From positions 248,001 to 312,000 of the forward strand of contig NZ_JAHYXK010000004.1 in NCBI RefSeq assembly GCF_019443125.1: DNA of 64,000 bases, given 5' to 3'. The position numbers and the translations under genes were made by a program. The notes below the pieces were generated by a model that did not search any database, was not told the DNA's origin, and saw only the letters and a program-made list of their open reading frames with translations. This DNA is from Pontibacter aydingkolensis (GTDB lineage Bacteria > Bacteroidota > Bacteroidia > Cytophagales > Hymenobacteraceae). Below, one piece after another: positions 16,317 to 25,499 of this stretch (its first letter is position 1; every line of letters starts with the position of its first letter).

Positions 16317-17549
16317 CTATAAAATATCTGGATCGTTTTTTAAAGCAGGTAAAGCTGTATTCTTTGTTGTGTCATTTTGAAATAATATTTGTTTGGGGTT
16401 GGAGGGCTGTATAACCACTTTTGGATTTAAAGGAGCCGGCCCATTTTTATGTTCAATATCTTTTGGATGAGGAGGAAAAGTTGATCCTTTTCTAGCTACC
16501 GGTCTCATTGAAGAATCTACTCCAGTTGAACCAAGTTCTTTTCTCTCAAACTTCACCTCCTTGTCAATAGGATCTACTTTCTTATTATTTACTGAACTAA
16601 AAGGAATAGCTTTAGCAAATACAAGGTAACTCACTACGCAAACTAGCATCAGACCTAAAGCAACAATTACCCGATTCTTCACCTTTATAAATTTCCTTAA
16701 TTCCTGCGTAGTAGAGTTTGTTGTGACAGGCGATGCCTTTACTGATACATTAACTTTTATGACATCAAGTAATACAACTGTAATGTTATCTCTACCACCA
16801 GCTATATTTGCTTCTTCAATCAGCTTTTTACTGGCTTCTACAGTACTACTCTCATTATTTAAAATTTCCTGTATCTGTGAGTCTGGTAACATACTATTCA
16901 ATCCATCGCTACACAGCAAAAACCTGTCACCTTCGGCAACATCAATAACTTTAACATCCGGTTTGGGATGAACCACAGGATCTCCTAAACTCTGGGTTAT
17001 AATGTTACTTTCAGGGTGAAGGCGTGCATCTTCAGCTGATAGGCTTCCGGCTTTAACTAACTCCCATACATATGAATGATCCTCTGTAGCTGGTTTCAGT
17101 TCTTTACCCTTCTTATGTATGTATAACCTACTATCACCACACCAAGCAACATAAGCTTTTTGTGGGGTTAGCCAAAGAATTACAACTGTTGTACCCATAC
17201 CTGCAGTTTCTAAATTATGCTGCTGGTGTTCAACTAATTTTTCATGAGCAGTATGTATAACTTTGCGTAATAACCCTATGCGCTTTTTTTCACTAGTGGG
17301 GTAAGTTGAGATCTGATTAAACTGCTCTTGTATAACTTTCTGAGCCAAGTCAGATGCAACTTCTCCAGCGTTAGCACCTCCCATTCCATCGGCGACTAAC
17401 ATCAATGCTCCTTCTTCTGATAGACTAACTTTTTCTTCAGGTTTAAACTTCCAGCTTTTAGAGGAAAGGTCTTTACAAACAGCAAAGTTGTCTTCATTCT
17501 GTCCAGAACGCTTTCCGTTATCAGTAGTGGCAAATATTTCTACTATCAT
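16317..17549 (-). CDS. Membrane-anchored PP2C-type Ser/Thr phosphatase
   Basis: 410 residues. The N-terminal ~265 residues are a PPM/PP2C domain: QNEDNF (metal site), VADGMGGANAGEVAS, GTTVVILWL, WCGDSRLYI, LLCSDGLN and GGRDNITVVLL. All metal-binding Asp residues are present, so activity is expected. A single membrane helix follows at about 290-311, then a Pro/Lys-rich tail of about 100 residues that would be periplasmic. It probably reverses the phosphorylation set by the kinase two genes downstream, like PppA with PpkA. 48 bases after the FHA-pseudoprotease gene, in one operon. Confidence 0.92.
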   Translation of the reverse strand: MIVEIFATTDNGKRSGQNEDNFAVCKDLSSKSWKFKPEEKVSLSEEGALMLVADGMGGANAGEVASDLAQKVIQEQFNQISTYPTSEKKRIGLLRKVIHTAHEKLVEHQQHNLETAGMGTTVVILWLTPQKAYVAWCGDSRLYIHKKGKELKPATEDHSYVWELVKAGSLSAEDARLHPESNIITQSLGDPVVHPKPDVKVIDVAEGDRFLLCSDGLNSMLPDSQIQEILNNESSTVEASKKLIEEANIAGGRDNITVVLLDVIKVNVSVKASPVTTNSTTQELRKFIKVKNRVIVALGLMLVCVVSYLVFAKAIPFSSVNNKKVDPIDKEVKFERKELGSTGVDSSMRPVARKGSTFPPHPKDIEHKNGPAPLNPKVVIQPSNPKQILFQNDTTKNTALPALKNDPDIL

Positions 17550-17597
17550 GATTAGGATTAGAATGGTTAAATTGTGATGAAAACAACAATAATTCTA

Positions 17598-19103
17598 TCA
17601 ATTATTAAGGTGCATCAGCAGGGATATGGTGCTTTGGTTGGAGACTTTGCTTTTATGGAATCCAGACACCATAGCAACCGCAATTGCCTTATTATCTTTG
17701 ATAACAAATAGAGGACTGCCTATATCTAGTGTTGTATCATCATGCTCTATTTGAATGTTCTCAGCATCATGAACTTTTATGCTAGCCACTTTGATTTTAA
17801 CTGCGTCTATGTTCTTTGAGTTAGTATTGGATGGCGAGCTGTATGCAAAGTTGTTAATGGAAAGAAGTTCTGTACCTGCAGTTATGTTCTTACTGGATTT
17901 TGAATTGTATGGTATGCCTTTTTTTAAACCTGTTTTAAAGTAAGCAATGTCAGATCCTCCTGCATTATAAAGTTTGATATTACCGTCTATACCTGCATAT
18001 GTATATTTTTCATAAACATCTGCTTTATCATCAAACTTAAGATCATGATTCGTAAAACGTAACACAGTTTCTTTATCAGAAGAAACCGCTTCGAAAGTAT
18101 AAGTTACTTTGCCTCCACTGTTTGCAATGAAATTTAGCTCAGAAGCTACCATGGAATGTATGTCTGTGCAGTAACGGGAAGTTATTAAGTGCCCATTACT
18201 AAGAAGGAAACCATCACAAACTGCCTCTCTAAGTTGTTCTTCGTATAAAACTGATCCATTCCATTCCGCTCTTATGCTAGTTAAGAAAATTGATAGCAAA
18301 AATGGTTGGGCCGGAGCAATAATGTTCTCCAATACAGGAGTTGGTTTTGATGGATTTCCACTTACTGAAGTTAACTTTGCAGCATTGTTGTTAACAGTCT
18401 TAACAGAGGTACTATTTGGTTTGGTTACTAATTTTTGCTTCTTAAGCGATTCTTGTAATTCACCTTTTTTAGATTCAAGTTTTTCTTTTAGCTCTTGGCT
18501 TAACGCGTTTAAAGTTGCAAGAGAGTCTGCAGACTGTTTGTCAGAAGTTTCTACTCTGAGAAGTAAATTCTTGTTATCTTTTTTAACTTGATAGATAAAA
18601 TAGGCACCAACCAAAGTAATCAAACCGACTATAATTCCTAGTGTAATCAATGCTCTTTTATACGGTTTTACAGCCTGATTCATTACTAGGTTCATTCGTT
18701 TTGTGAAAGCAAGTTTCGGAGCACCTGCCTTATACTCGTTAAATCTAACTTTAGGCCCCTCCAACGAAAATTGAATTTCGTCCCCACTATTGAGATAATA
18801 TTTATCTATTACTGGGCGTCCGTTTACAAGGGTAGGATTAGTTTTAGATAAGTTTTTTAAAATAATTTCTTTATTATTTCGCTCTATAGCTGCATGTTTC
18901 CTGCTTACGGTAGGTACTTCACTTCCGAAACTAATCAAACAGTTATCTCTGCCAATTTCCAAATATGGTACAACAATAGTTTCAAAAGAACCTTGTGGAT
19001 ACTTTGAAGTAGGTGTTAAGAACTCCAAAGTGTATGCTGAGGTATCTCCACCACCTATATATTTTATACCCGTAGCAAATGCTTTTGTAGCCCTAGAAGT
19101 CAT
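17598..19103 (-). CDS. FHA - transmembrane - trypsin-like pseudoprotease protein
   Basis: 501 residues, first gene of the operon. Residues about 35-125 form an FHA domain (LEIGRDNCLI, VSRKHAAIERN, LVNGRPV). A membrane helix lies at about 148-169, followed by a coiled coil (180-225) and a C-terminal domain (270-501) with a trypsin-like pattern: GFLLSNGHLITSRYC, DIAYFKTG, LDIGSPLFVI. The His expected after LITS is replaced (RYC instead of HC) and the nucleophile Ser of GDSGSP is Ile (DIGSP), so the domain is probably non-catalytic and may sense a ligand. Topology predicts a cytoplasmic FHA domain and periplasmic C-terminus, so it could link envelope signals to phospho-binding partners. Confidence 0.85.
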   Translation of the reverse strand: MTSRATKAFATGIKYIGGGDTSAYTLEFLTPTSKYPQGSFETIVVPYLEIGRDNCLISFGSEVPTVSRKHAAIERNNKEIILKNLSKTNPTLVNGRPVIDKYYLNSGDEIQFSLEGPKVRFNEYKAGAPKLAFTKRMNLVMNQAVKPYKRALITLGIIVGLITLVGAYFIYQVKKDNKNLLLRVETSDKQSADSLATLNALSQELKEKLESKKGELQESLKKQKLVTKPNSTSVKTVNNNAAKLTSVSGNPSKPTPVLENIIAPAQPFLLSIFLTSIRAEWNGSVLYEEQLREAVCDGFLLSNGHLITSRYCTDIHSMVASELNFIANSGGKVTYTFEAVSSDKETVLRFTNHDLKFDDKADVYEKYTYAGIDGNIKLYNAGGSDIAYFKTGLKKGIPYNSKSSKNITAGTELLSINNFAYSSPSNTNSKNIDAVKIKVASIKVHDAENIQIEHDDTTLDIGSPLFVIKDNKAIAVAMVSGFHKSKVSNQSTISLLMHLNN

Positions 19104-19515
19104 ACACCTGAGTTATTAGTCTTAATTTATCGTGGAGAAATCAACCACTCCTATTTCACACGCACAAAGTACAAATAATAATAAATAAAGTACATACCTA
19201 TTAATAGGTAAATTGTTGTTTCGTCTGGAGCCTATCTTTCAGACCAAATGCAACCCAATTATTTCGAGCATTACTATTTTTATATTATTACAAAGGCTAT
19301 TTCCGGTGCAGGTATTGTGCTTGAAAAGTACTTCTATAGTTAGAGTGAACACCACGATTCTTACTTAAAGCTTTGAACTGTTACAGATAAAACTTCCATT
19401 TAAAAGTAATTTATATTTAATTAAGCATAATTAATATGTATATTATGCAACTTTTGCTATTTATAGCAGTAATAACATTTAAATCTTTGTCCTTGTCTTT
19501 ACTTGTTGCAGCTAT
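19104..19515. other. 412-base spacer between divergent units
   Basis: AT-rich region between the kinase/FHA operon (leaving leftward) and the lipoprotein-like gene (rightward), so it should hold promoters for both. It contains the 16-bp palindrome described separately. No exact TAnnTTTG box was found; the leftward strand has near matches about 60-70 bases upstream of the operon start. No ORF of note. Confidence 0.6.
19195..19210. promoter_or_regulatory. Perfect 16-bp palindrome upstream of the FHA/PP2C/kinase operon
   Basis: TACCTATTAATAGGTA is fully self-complementary and lies 92 bases before the first gene of the signalling operon, a plausible position for an operator. Whether any regulator binds here cannot be told from the sequence; in AT-rich DNA a 16-bp perfect palindrome is unusual but not impossible by chance. 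Confidence 0.4.
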
Positions 19516-19998
19516 ATGCTCTTGCTAATGGGTCTCTTTCAGCGTCTTCTGTTATCATCATGCTTGCTTTCATGCACCTCTGCATATATTAATGGCCAGC
19601 CAAAGGACATACAAGTGGTGGGGGCAACATCACAGGAGTGGATTTCGGGAATCCGTAACGGTGGGAGTAGCATTAACTACAAAGTTAGTGTGAAGGTACT
19701 TACTGATAGAGCGATAGCCTTTGATTCAATTTGGGTATCAGGTAGAAGACTAAAGATAGCGATAGAAAATGACATGAATTCTGCTGACATAAAGTCTGCC
19801 AAAAATGAAGTAGTTGACCTGAAAGCATTTGATTACATAAAGAGCCCTGATGATAATGAAATTGAGAAGCCTGATACATTCCGAGAGCCTCCTGTAAAGC
19901 TACATGGGGATGCACTCATTAGATATTACCTCGGTAGTTCTGCAAACTATATATCAATACCAACAATTACTGTTCTCCCACCGATTTATGGACAGTAG
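19516..19998 (+). CDS. Putative exported lipoprotein-like protein, unknown function
   Basis: 160 residues; not recognised. The N-terminus is hydrophobic (LFQRLLLSSCLLSC) with a Cys at a lipobox-like position, so it is probably a lipoprotein or secreted. The mature part is beta-rich (INYKVSVKVLTDRAIAFDSIWVSGRR) with an acidic middle. A second ATG at 19528 gives a more compact signal peptide. It precedes the large T9SS cargo by 50 bases. Confidence 0.7.
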   Translation: MLLLMGLFQRLLLSSCLLSCTSAYINGQPKDIQVVGATSQEWISGIRNGGSSINYKVSVKVLTDRAIAFDSIWVSGRRLKIAIENDMNSADIKSAKNEVVDLKAFDYIKSPDDNEIEKPDTFREPPVKLHGDALIRYYLGSSANYISIPTITVLPPIYGQ

Positions 19999-20048
19999 CT
20001 ATTCATTTCTACATTACAGTTGTTTCTATACCTATATAAGTTTCTCCT

Positions 20049-23000
20049 ATGAAAAAACACATACTCATTACCATATTTAGCTGGCTAATATTGCTAACAT
20101 TGCCAGCGGAACTGAAGGGGCAGAACCCTTGGGAAGACAGAGTTGGAGGAAAACAAAACCCTAATTTTTTTGAGATTCAACAATCTTTCGAAGAATATTG
20201 GCAGGAAAATACTCCTACACCGCAAGGGGATACTCCAAAAGGCAGAGGCTATAAACAGTTTAAACGATGGGAATGGTTTTGGGAGCCCAGAGTTGACAAG
20301 GATGGTAACTTCCCAGATTACTCCAAGCTTATGGTTGAGTGGCAAAAGTACCGTACCACACGTAAGTCAAGTGGAGAAAATAATATTGTCCCTTTCAGCA
20401 ACTCCGGCAATTGGGTAAACCTGGGTCCATCTTCTTCCGACGGAGGCTATTCTGGGGTCGGAAGGCTAAACTGTATTGCTTTTCACCCAACAGACCCTAA
20501 TACATTTTGGGTAGGAAGTCCCGCAGGAGGCTTATGGAAAACAACTACAGGGGGAAACTCCTGGTCTACCTTAACTGACAACTTACCTGTCATGGGAGTA
20601 TCAGCCATTGTTGTTGACCCTACTAATCCAAATATAATATACATTGCAACCGGAGATAGAGATGGTGGAAACACATACTCAGTAGGAGTCCTGAAGTCTA
20701 CTAATGGAGGTGTTACCTGGAACACCACAGGATTGAATTACGATGTTTTACAGTATCAACAAGTAAAAGGCCTCATTATGCACCCCTCTAATAGCCGAAT
20801 GTTACTTGCAGCAACATCAGACGGAATACACAGCACAACAGACGGTGGGAATAACTGGAAAAAGGAGCAAAGCGGGGACTTTCAGGAAATAATTTTTAAG
20901 CCAGGTGACCCCACAACTGTTTATGCCAGTACCATCGGCAATGCACAAATTTACAGATCTACTAATACAGGAGACTCATGGGCACAGATAACTAATTTTA
21001 GTAATATTTATCGTATTGCACTAGCTGTAACTCCTGCCAATCCCTCTGTTGTAGGGGCACTCTGTAGTGACTATTATAATTTTGGGTTTGGAGGTTACTA
21101 CACATCTACAAACAGTGGGGAGACGTTTGAGCTGACCTACGGCACAGAAAAAATCAACCTGCTACACAACAGTTATAATGGTTCTGGCTATGGTGGGCAG
21201 GGGCACTACGACCTATGTATTGCTATCTCACCTACTAACGAGAATGAAATATATGTAGGCGGCATAAACACTTGGAAGTCTATGGATGGAGGCACTAACT
21301 GGACGCTGAGCACTATGTGGCATGGGGGCACAAGTGCACCAGTAGTGCATGCAGATAAACATGCGATGGCTTACAATCCCCTAAACCCAAGCACACTTTA
21401 TCAATGCAACGATGGTGGCCTTTATAAAACAATCAACGGTGGTGAATCATGGACTGACTTAAGTAATGGGCTAGAGATAACACAATTTTACCGCTTGGGG
21501 AATTCTGAAACTAACTCTAACCTTACGTTAGTTGGTGCACAGGATAACGGCACCAAATTAAGGAATAACACTACTTTTACAGATGTATTGGGTGGAGATG
21601 GCATGGAGGCGATTATAGACTATACGAATGCAAATATTATGTATGGAAGTTTGCAAAATGGTGTGATTCGTAAATCAACAGATGGAGGAGTAAACTGGAC
21701 TGGGATTACCAAGGACTTACCCTCAGGCTCTTGGGTCACTCCGTATGTAATAGATCCGGTTAATCCGCAAACATTATATGCCGGTCTTGGTGGGATCGTT
21801 TATAAAACTACTAACAGAGGTGAATCATGGACACCTATATCAGACTTTTATTTGATATTTGGCCAAATCACTTCCTTGGCTGTAGCTAACAGTAATCCAA
21901 ATATACTCTTAGCTGCTTCAAGAAATTACATGATTAAGACCATCAATGGTGGGGAGAACTGGTTTTCTATTAGCATACCGGAATACTACGCATCCATTTC
22001 CTCCATCGAGATTCACCCTACCAATCCAGATATAATATGGCTTACTTATTCAGGATACATTGAAGGGGTAAAAATATTTAGGTCTGATAATGGAGGTGAT
22101 AGCTGGACCAATATTACAGGATCGCTGCCTAATTTACCTGTCAATACCATAGAACACGATAAAAACACAGGAGTTCTGTATCTAGGTAATGACTTGGGCG
22201 TTTTTGTTCTGCATCCAGACATGAAGGATTGGCAGCCATTTGATACTGGCCTCCCTAATGTTATCGTAAATGAGTTGGAAATACAGTATAGCTCAGGCAG
22301 ATTACGAGCAGCCACTTATGGACGTGGCCTTTGGGAATCTGATCTCTTTGTAACAAACCAGCCACCTTCCGTCTCCATCACCTCGCCTGCCAATGGGGCT
22401 GCCTTCGCTGCCGGGGCAACTGTCAGCATCGCAGCAAGCGCGGAAGATAAAGACGGCACCGTGGCCAAAGTAGAGTTTTTCGCCGGAGAAATGAAATTGG
22501 GCGAGGACTTAGAGGCGCCCTACTCCTACGACTGGAGTGGAGTAACCCAAGGCAGCTACACGCTATCGGCCAAAGCCATCGATAACATGGGAAGTGTAAA
22601 TATATCTGCGCCATTAAGCATAGTGGTTAATGGAGGAAATAATCAGCCACCCTCCGTCTCCATCACCTCGCCTGCCAATGGGGCTGCCTTCGCTGCCGGG
22701 GCAACTGTCAGCATCGCAGCAAGCGCGGAAGATAAAGACGGCACCGTGGCCAAAGTAGAGTTTTTCGCCGGAGAAATGAAATTGGGTGAGGACTTAGAGG
22801 CGCCCTACTCCTACGACTGGAGCGGGCTGACTGCTGGCAGTTACACGCTCACAGCTAGGGCCACAGACAATATGGAGAGTACTAACACATCTTCACATAT
22901 AAGTATTACGGTAAGTGGGGGTGCAAGCCCCGAGGCATGGGTGAGCCAGACGCACAGCTATGACGAAGCAGCCGGAAGACTGGCCGTAAACTGGACGCTG

Positions 23001-24989
23001 CACATCTCAGAGCCCCAGCCCACGCTGACCAAGTATACCGTTTACCACTCCTCCACCGACAACGGAGCCGTGCAGAGCTGGACCTGGGACATGCCTGCCG
23101 GGCAGACCAGTATCGGCGCTACCTACACCTACGCCCTCTCCAAGATCGGCACCACCGCAGAATTGGTGATGGGGCTATCGCCAGGCACAAAGTATACTTT
23201 GCCTAATACCGAGGCCAAGCCAAAGGAGGTGCGCATAAACGTAGCCGGGGCTACGGGAGGCGACCCAGATGCATGGGTGAGCCAAACACATACCTATAAC
23301 AATGCAACAGAGCGCATTGAAGTAGTTTGGACGTTACATATTTCTGAACCTCTGCCTAGGGAAACAAAATATAATATTTACCACTCATCAACCGACGATG
23401 GATCCCGGCAGAACTGGACCTGGAACATGCCTGCAGGACAAACTAGCATCGGTGCCACCTACTTTTACTCCCTGAATAAGATTGGCAGTATAGAAGAGCT
23501 TATAATGGGTCTATCACCAGGCTCAGGGTATAAGCTACCAAACACAGCAGCAAGACCTATTGAAGTACGGGTAAATGTTTCAGATGCGGTTGGTACTGTA
23601 CCCGAGGTATGGGTGAGCCAGACGCACAGCTATGACGAAGCGGCCGGAAGACTGGCCGTAAACTGGACGCTGCACATCTCAGAGCCCCAGCCCACGCTGA
23701 CCAAGTATACCGTTTACCACTCCTCCACCGACAACGGAGCCGTGCAGAGCTGGACCTGGGACATGCCTGCCGGGCAGACCAGTATCGGCGCTACCTACAC
23801 CTACGCCCTCTCCAAGATCGGCACCACCGCAGAATTGGTGATGGGGCTATCGCCAGGCACAAAGTATACTTTGCCTAATACCGAGGCCAAGCCAAAGGAG
23901 GTGCGCATAAACGTAGCCGGGGCTACGGGAGGTGGTGCACCTACTATAACTACTGAAACTATATCCATGAGCACTTTATGTGCAGGTAGTAATATTTCTA
24001 TAGCATTCTCTACAACAGGCAACTTCGGTGGAGGGAATAACTTTATAGCTCAACTCTCTGACGCTACAGGCTCATTTGCCAACCCGATAACAATTGGCAC
24101 CAGTACAGTCAGCCCTATTGGAGCAGTTATCCCTTCAGGCACTTTAGCAGGAACGGCTTATAAAGTTAGAGTAATTGCTTCATCCCCAGCCACTATAGGA
24201 TCTAATAACGGCACTAACATCACGATCAATTCTATACCTGCTGCACCTTCGGCAACTCCTATTGCTAGATGCGGTGCTGGTCCCCTCACGTTAGTTGCAA
24301 CCGGTGGGAAAGAAGGCAGATACCGCTGGTATACCTCTCAGACAGGGGGTACTGCCATTGCAGGCGCCACTGAAGCTAGTTATTTAACACCTAACCTGAG
24401 CAACAGCACTACTTATTATGTATCAGTACTAAGCGACAAAGGTTGTGAGAGTATAAGAACAGGTGTTACAGCGACTATTAATTCTGAACCAGAGGTAAGC
24501 CTCGCCGAGTTCAGCCAGGTATGCAGCAGTGTAACAAGTATGCCATTAACCGGAGGGCAACCAACTGGTGGTATCTATTCCGGTCTGGGTGTACAGAACG
24601 GTACCTTTAACGCTGCCGCTGCAGGTAACGGTATTCATACTATTACCTATACTTATACAGCATCAAATGGCTGCACAACCTCGGCAATACAAAATATTAC
24701 CGTCAGCACCTGTGCAGATCTAGGACTAGTTAATGTAAAGCAAGACTTCGTGGTTTACCCTAACCCAACTACTGGTACTGTACATGTTGAGGCAGGTATT
24801 AAAGCAGGTAAGCAAGCTACAATACGGGTATTTGACAGCACAGGGAAGCTAGTATATCAACAACTACTTCAAAGCTCTAAAGACGGATTAAAACATACTA
24901 TCACGCTAAAGGATAAAGCTAATGGATTGTATCTGTTACAAGTTGAATCAGAAAATGGCAGCTTAAGCAAACGTATTCAGCTTAATTAG
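20049..24989 (+). CDS. Giant secreted T9SS cargo with BNR/VPS10-like propeller and Ig-like repeats
   Basis: 1646 residues. Signal peptide at 1-25 (ILITIFSWLILLTLP). Residues about 100-765 contain many SxDGGxxW/STNxGxSW Asp-box repeats, the beta-propeller type found in sortilin/VPS10 and exo-xyloglucanase-like proteins. Then two Ig-like modules (about 770-955), three copies of a ~110-residue unit I do not recognise (about 960-1295), and Ig/PKD-like modules (1298-1560). A C-terminal T9SS type A sorting domain follows (about 1565-1646: FVVYPNPTTGTVHV, GLYLLQVES, KRIQLN). It should be exported and attached to the surface or released by the gliding/PorSS machinery. The target of the propeller is unknown. 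Parts of the repeat DNA are almost identical and GC-richer than the rest of the gene. Confidence 0.92.
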   Translation: MKKHILITIFSWLILLTLPAELKGQNPWEDRVGGKQNPNFFEIQQSFEEYWQENTPTPQGDTPKGRGYKQFKRWEWFWEPRVDKDGNFPDYSKLMVEWQKYRTTRKSSGENNIVPFSNSGNWVNLGPSSSDGGYSGVGRLNCIAFHPTDPNTFWVGSPAGGLWKTTTGGNSWSTLTDNLPVMGVSAIVVDPTNPNIIYIATGDRDGGNTYSVGVLKSTNGGVTWNTTGLNYDVLQYQQVKGLIMHPSNSRMLLAATSDGIHSTTDGGNNWKKEQSGDFQEIIFKPGDPTTVYASTIGNAQIYRSTNTGDSWAQITNFSNIYRIALAVTPANPSVVGALCSDYYNFGFGGYYTSTNSGETFELTYGTEKINLLHNSYNGSGYGGQGHYDLCIAISPTNENEIYVGGINTWKSMDGGTNWTLSTMWHGGTSAPVVHADKHAMAYNPLNPSTLYQCNDGGLYKTINGGESWTDLSNGLEITQFYRLGNSETNSNLTLVGAQDNGTKLRNNTTFTDVLGGDGMEAIIDYTNANIMYGSLQNGVIRKSTDGGVNWTGITKDLPSGSWVTPYVIDPVNPQTLYAGLGGIVYKTTNRGESWTPISDFYLIFGQITSLAVANSNPNILLAASRNYMIKTINGGENWFSISIPEYYASISSIEIHPTNPDIIWLTYSGYIEGVKIFRSDNGGDSWTNITGSLPNLPVNTIEHDKNTGVLYLGNDLGVFVLHPDMKDWQPFDTGLPNVIVNELEIQYSSGRLRAATYGRGLWESDLFVTNQPPSVSITSPANGAAFAAGATVSIAASAEDKDGTVAKVEFFAGEMKLGEDLEAPYSYDWSGVTQGSYTLSAKAIDNMGSVNISAPLSIVVNGGNNQPPSVSITSPANGAAFAAGATVSIAASAEDKDGTVAKVEFFAGEMKLGEDLEAPYSYDWSGLTAGSYTLTARATDNMESTNTSSHISITVSGGASPEAWVSQTHSYDEAAGRLAVNWTLHISEPQPTLTKYTVYHSSTDNGAVQSWTWDMPAGQTSIGATYTYALSKIGTTAELVMGLSPGTKYTLPNTEAKPKEVRINVAGATGGDPDAWVSQTHTYNNATERIEVVWTLHISEPLPRETKYNIYHSSTDDGSRQNWTWNMPAGQTSIGATYFYSLNKIGSIEELIMGLSPGSGYKLPNTAARPIEVRVNVSDAVGTVPEVWVSQTHSYDEAAGRLAVNWTLHISEPQPTLTKYTVYHSSTDNGAVQSWTWDMPAGQTSIGATYTYALSKIGTTAELVMGLSPGTKYTLPNTEAKPKEVRINVAGATGGGAPTITTETISMSTLCAGSNISIAFSTTGNFGGGNNFIAQLSDATGSFANPITIGTSTVSPIGAVIPSGTLAGTAYKVRVIASSPATIGSNNGTNITINSIPAAPSATPIARCGAGPLTLVATGGKEGRYRWYTSQTGGTAIAGATEASYLTPNLSNSTTYYVSVLSDKGCESIRTGVTATINSEPEVSLAEFSQVCSSVTSMPLTGGQPTGGIYSGLGVQNGTFNAAAAGNGIHTITYTYTASNGCTTSAIQNITVSTCADLGLVNVKQDFVVYPNPTTGTVHVEAGIKAGKQATIRVFDSTGKLVYQQLLQSSKDGLKHTITLKDKANGLYLLQVESENGSLSKRIQLN
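22359..22825 (+). repeat. Duplicated Ig-like module (A1/A2) inside the T9SS cargo gene
   Basis: Two almost identical 182-bp segments, 22359-22540 and 22644-22825, in the same frame and exactly 285 bp apart (95 codons). I saw only scattered substitutions. They encode the module starting PPSVSITSPANG. The sequence between and after the copies diverges, which suggests recent duplication or gene conversion of the module core. Confidence 0.9.
22929..23932 (+). repeat. Three tandem ~110-residue units (B1-B3); outer copies nearly identical in DNA
   Basis: B1 (22929-23260) and B3 (23601-23932) are 332-bp segments offset by exactly 672 bp; by eye they differ at about two positions. The middle copy B2 (23261-23600) encodes the same protein pattern (WVSQTH, WTLHISEP, YHSSTDDG, MPAGQTSIGATY, LSPG) but has diverged strongly and is AT-richer. 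This B-old-B pattern points to recent copying of one outer unit. Confidence 0.9.
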
Positions 24990-25199
24990 AAAACAAACTG
25001 AGCAAAGAAAGGTGAGGAAGCTAACATTATTTCTTCAGTACTTGAAGACAACTATACAATGCAACATCATCTGCTCTCTTTACTGTAGTACTAGTAAAGC
25101 TACTATAATATGTATAACCTTTGAAAATATTGTGAATTAGCAGCAGTTTGTGAATTAGGCTACTCTTCATCTGCCTAGAACCAACCCTTTAAATCAGCC

Positions 25200-25243
25200 A
25201 AATCCCTGTGGAAATGGTTCGATAATTCCATCCTTCGGTCTAC
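25200..25243 (+). repeat. Dispersed TTCGATAA repeat, copy 1
   Basis: About 44 bases starting AAATCCCTGTGG and containing GGTTCGATAATTCCAT then CTTCGGTCTAC. A similar copy lies at 29729-29773 and a poorer one at 25870-25905. A short stem TGGAA/TTCCA encloses the GGTTCGATAA loop. It has a faint resemblance to a tRNA T-arm and 3' end, but no tRNA can be folded. Confidence 0.6.
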
Positions 25244-25250
25244 CACAGAA

Positions 25251-25286
25251 AAAAAGCCGCACCACATAAAATGGAGCGGCTTTTTT
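25251..25286. terminator. Intrinsic terminator hairpin
   Basis: Stem AAAAAGCCGC (25251-25260) with GCGGCTTTTT (25276-25285), 15-base loop, T-run on the right and A-run on the left, so it can work in both directions. It would stop rightward transcription from the T9SS cargo gene, about 260 bases downstream of its stop. Confidence 0.8.
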
Positions 25287-25325
25287 AGTTCGATAAATTT
25301 CCTTTTCGGTTACACTTATCGAACT
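25287..25325. repeat. Inverted repeat AGTTCGATAA next to the terminator
   Basis: Perfect 10-bp arms (25287-25296 and 25316-25325) with a 19-base loop. The arm contains the same GTTCGATAA word as the dispersed repeat just upstream, so both probably come from one element. Confidence 0.55.
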
Positions 25326-25499
25326 TTTCAGTAATCTGGAAGTAACAGCTCACAAACTAGCAAAATTTATGCTTCACTTTCTCTCTTAGCCTCCCGATTG
25401 AGAGGCTAAGTTAATAACTCTCCGGTCTACAACGAAACACTTTAAGTATCATTTAAGAATCTTAGCACCGCAAAATGTTTTGAAAAGTGGAGTCACTAA

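Noticed and set aside
22359..23932. CRISPR-like or direct repeat array
   Set aside because: The repeats encode protein modules in frame; no short spacers.
25200..25243. tRNA gene or tRNA 3' end (GGTTCGA..., ...CCA)
   Set aside because: The T-loop contains two extra bases, no acceptor stem pairs with it, and the upstream sequence gives no D or anticodon arm.
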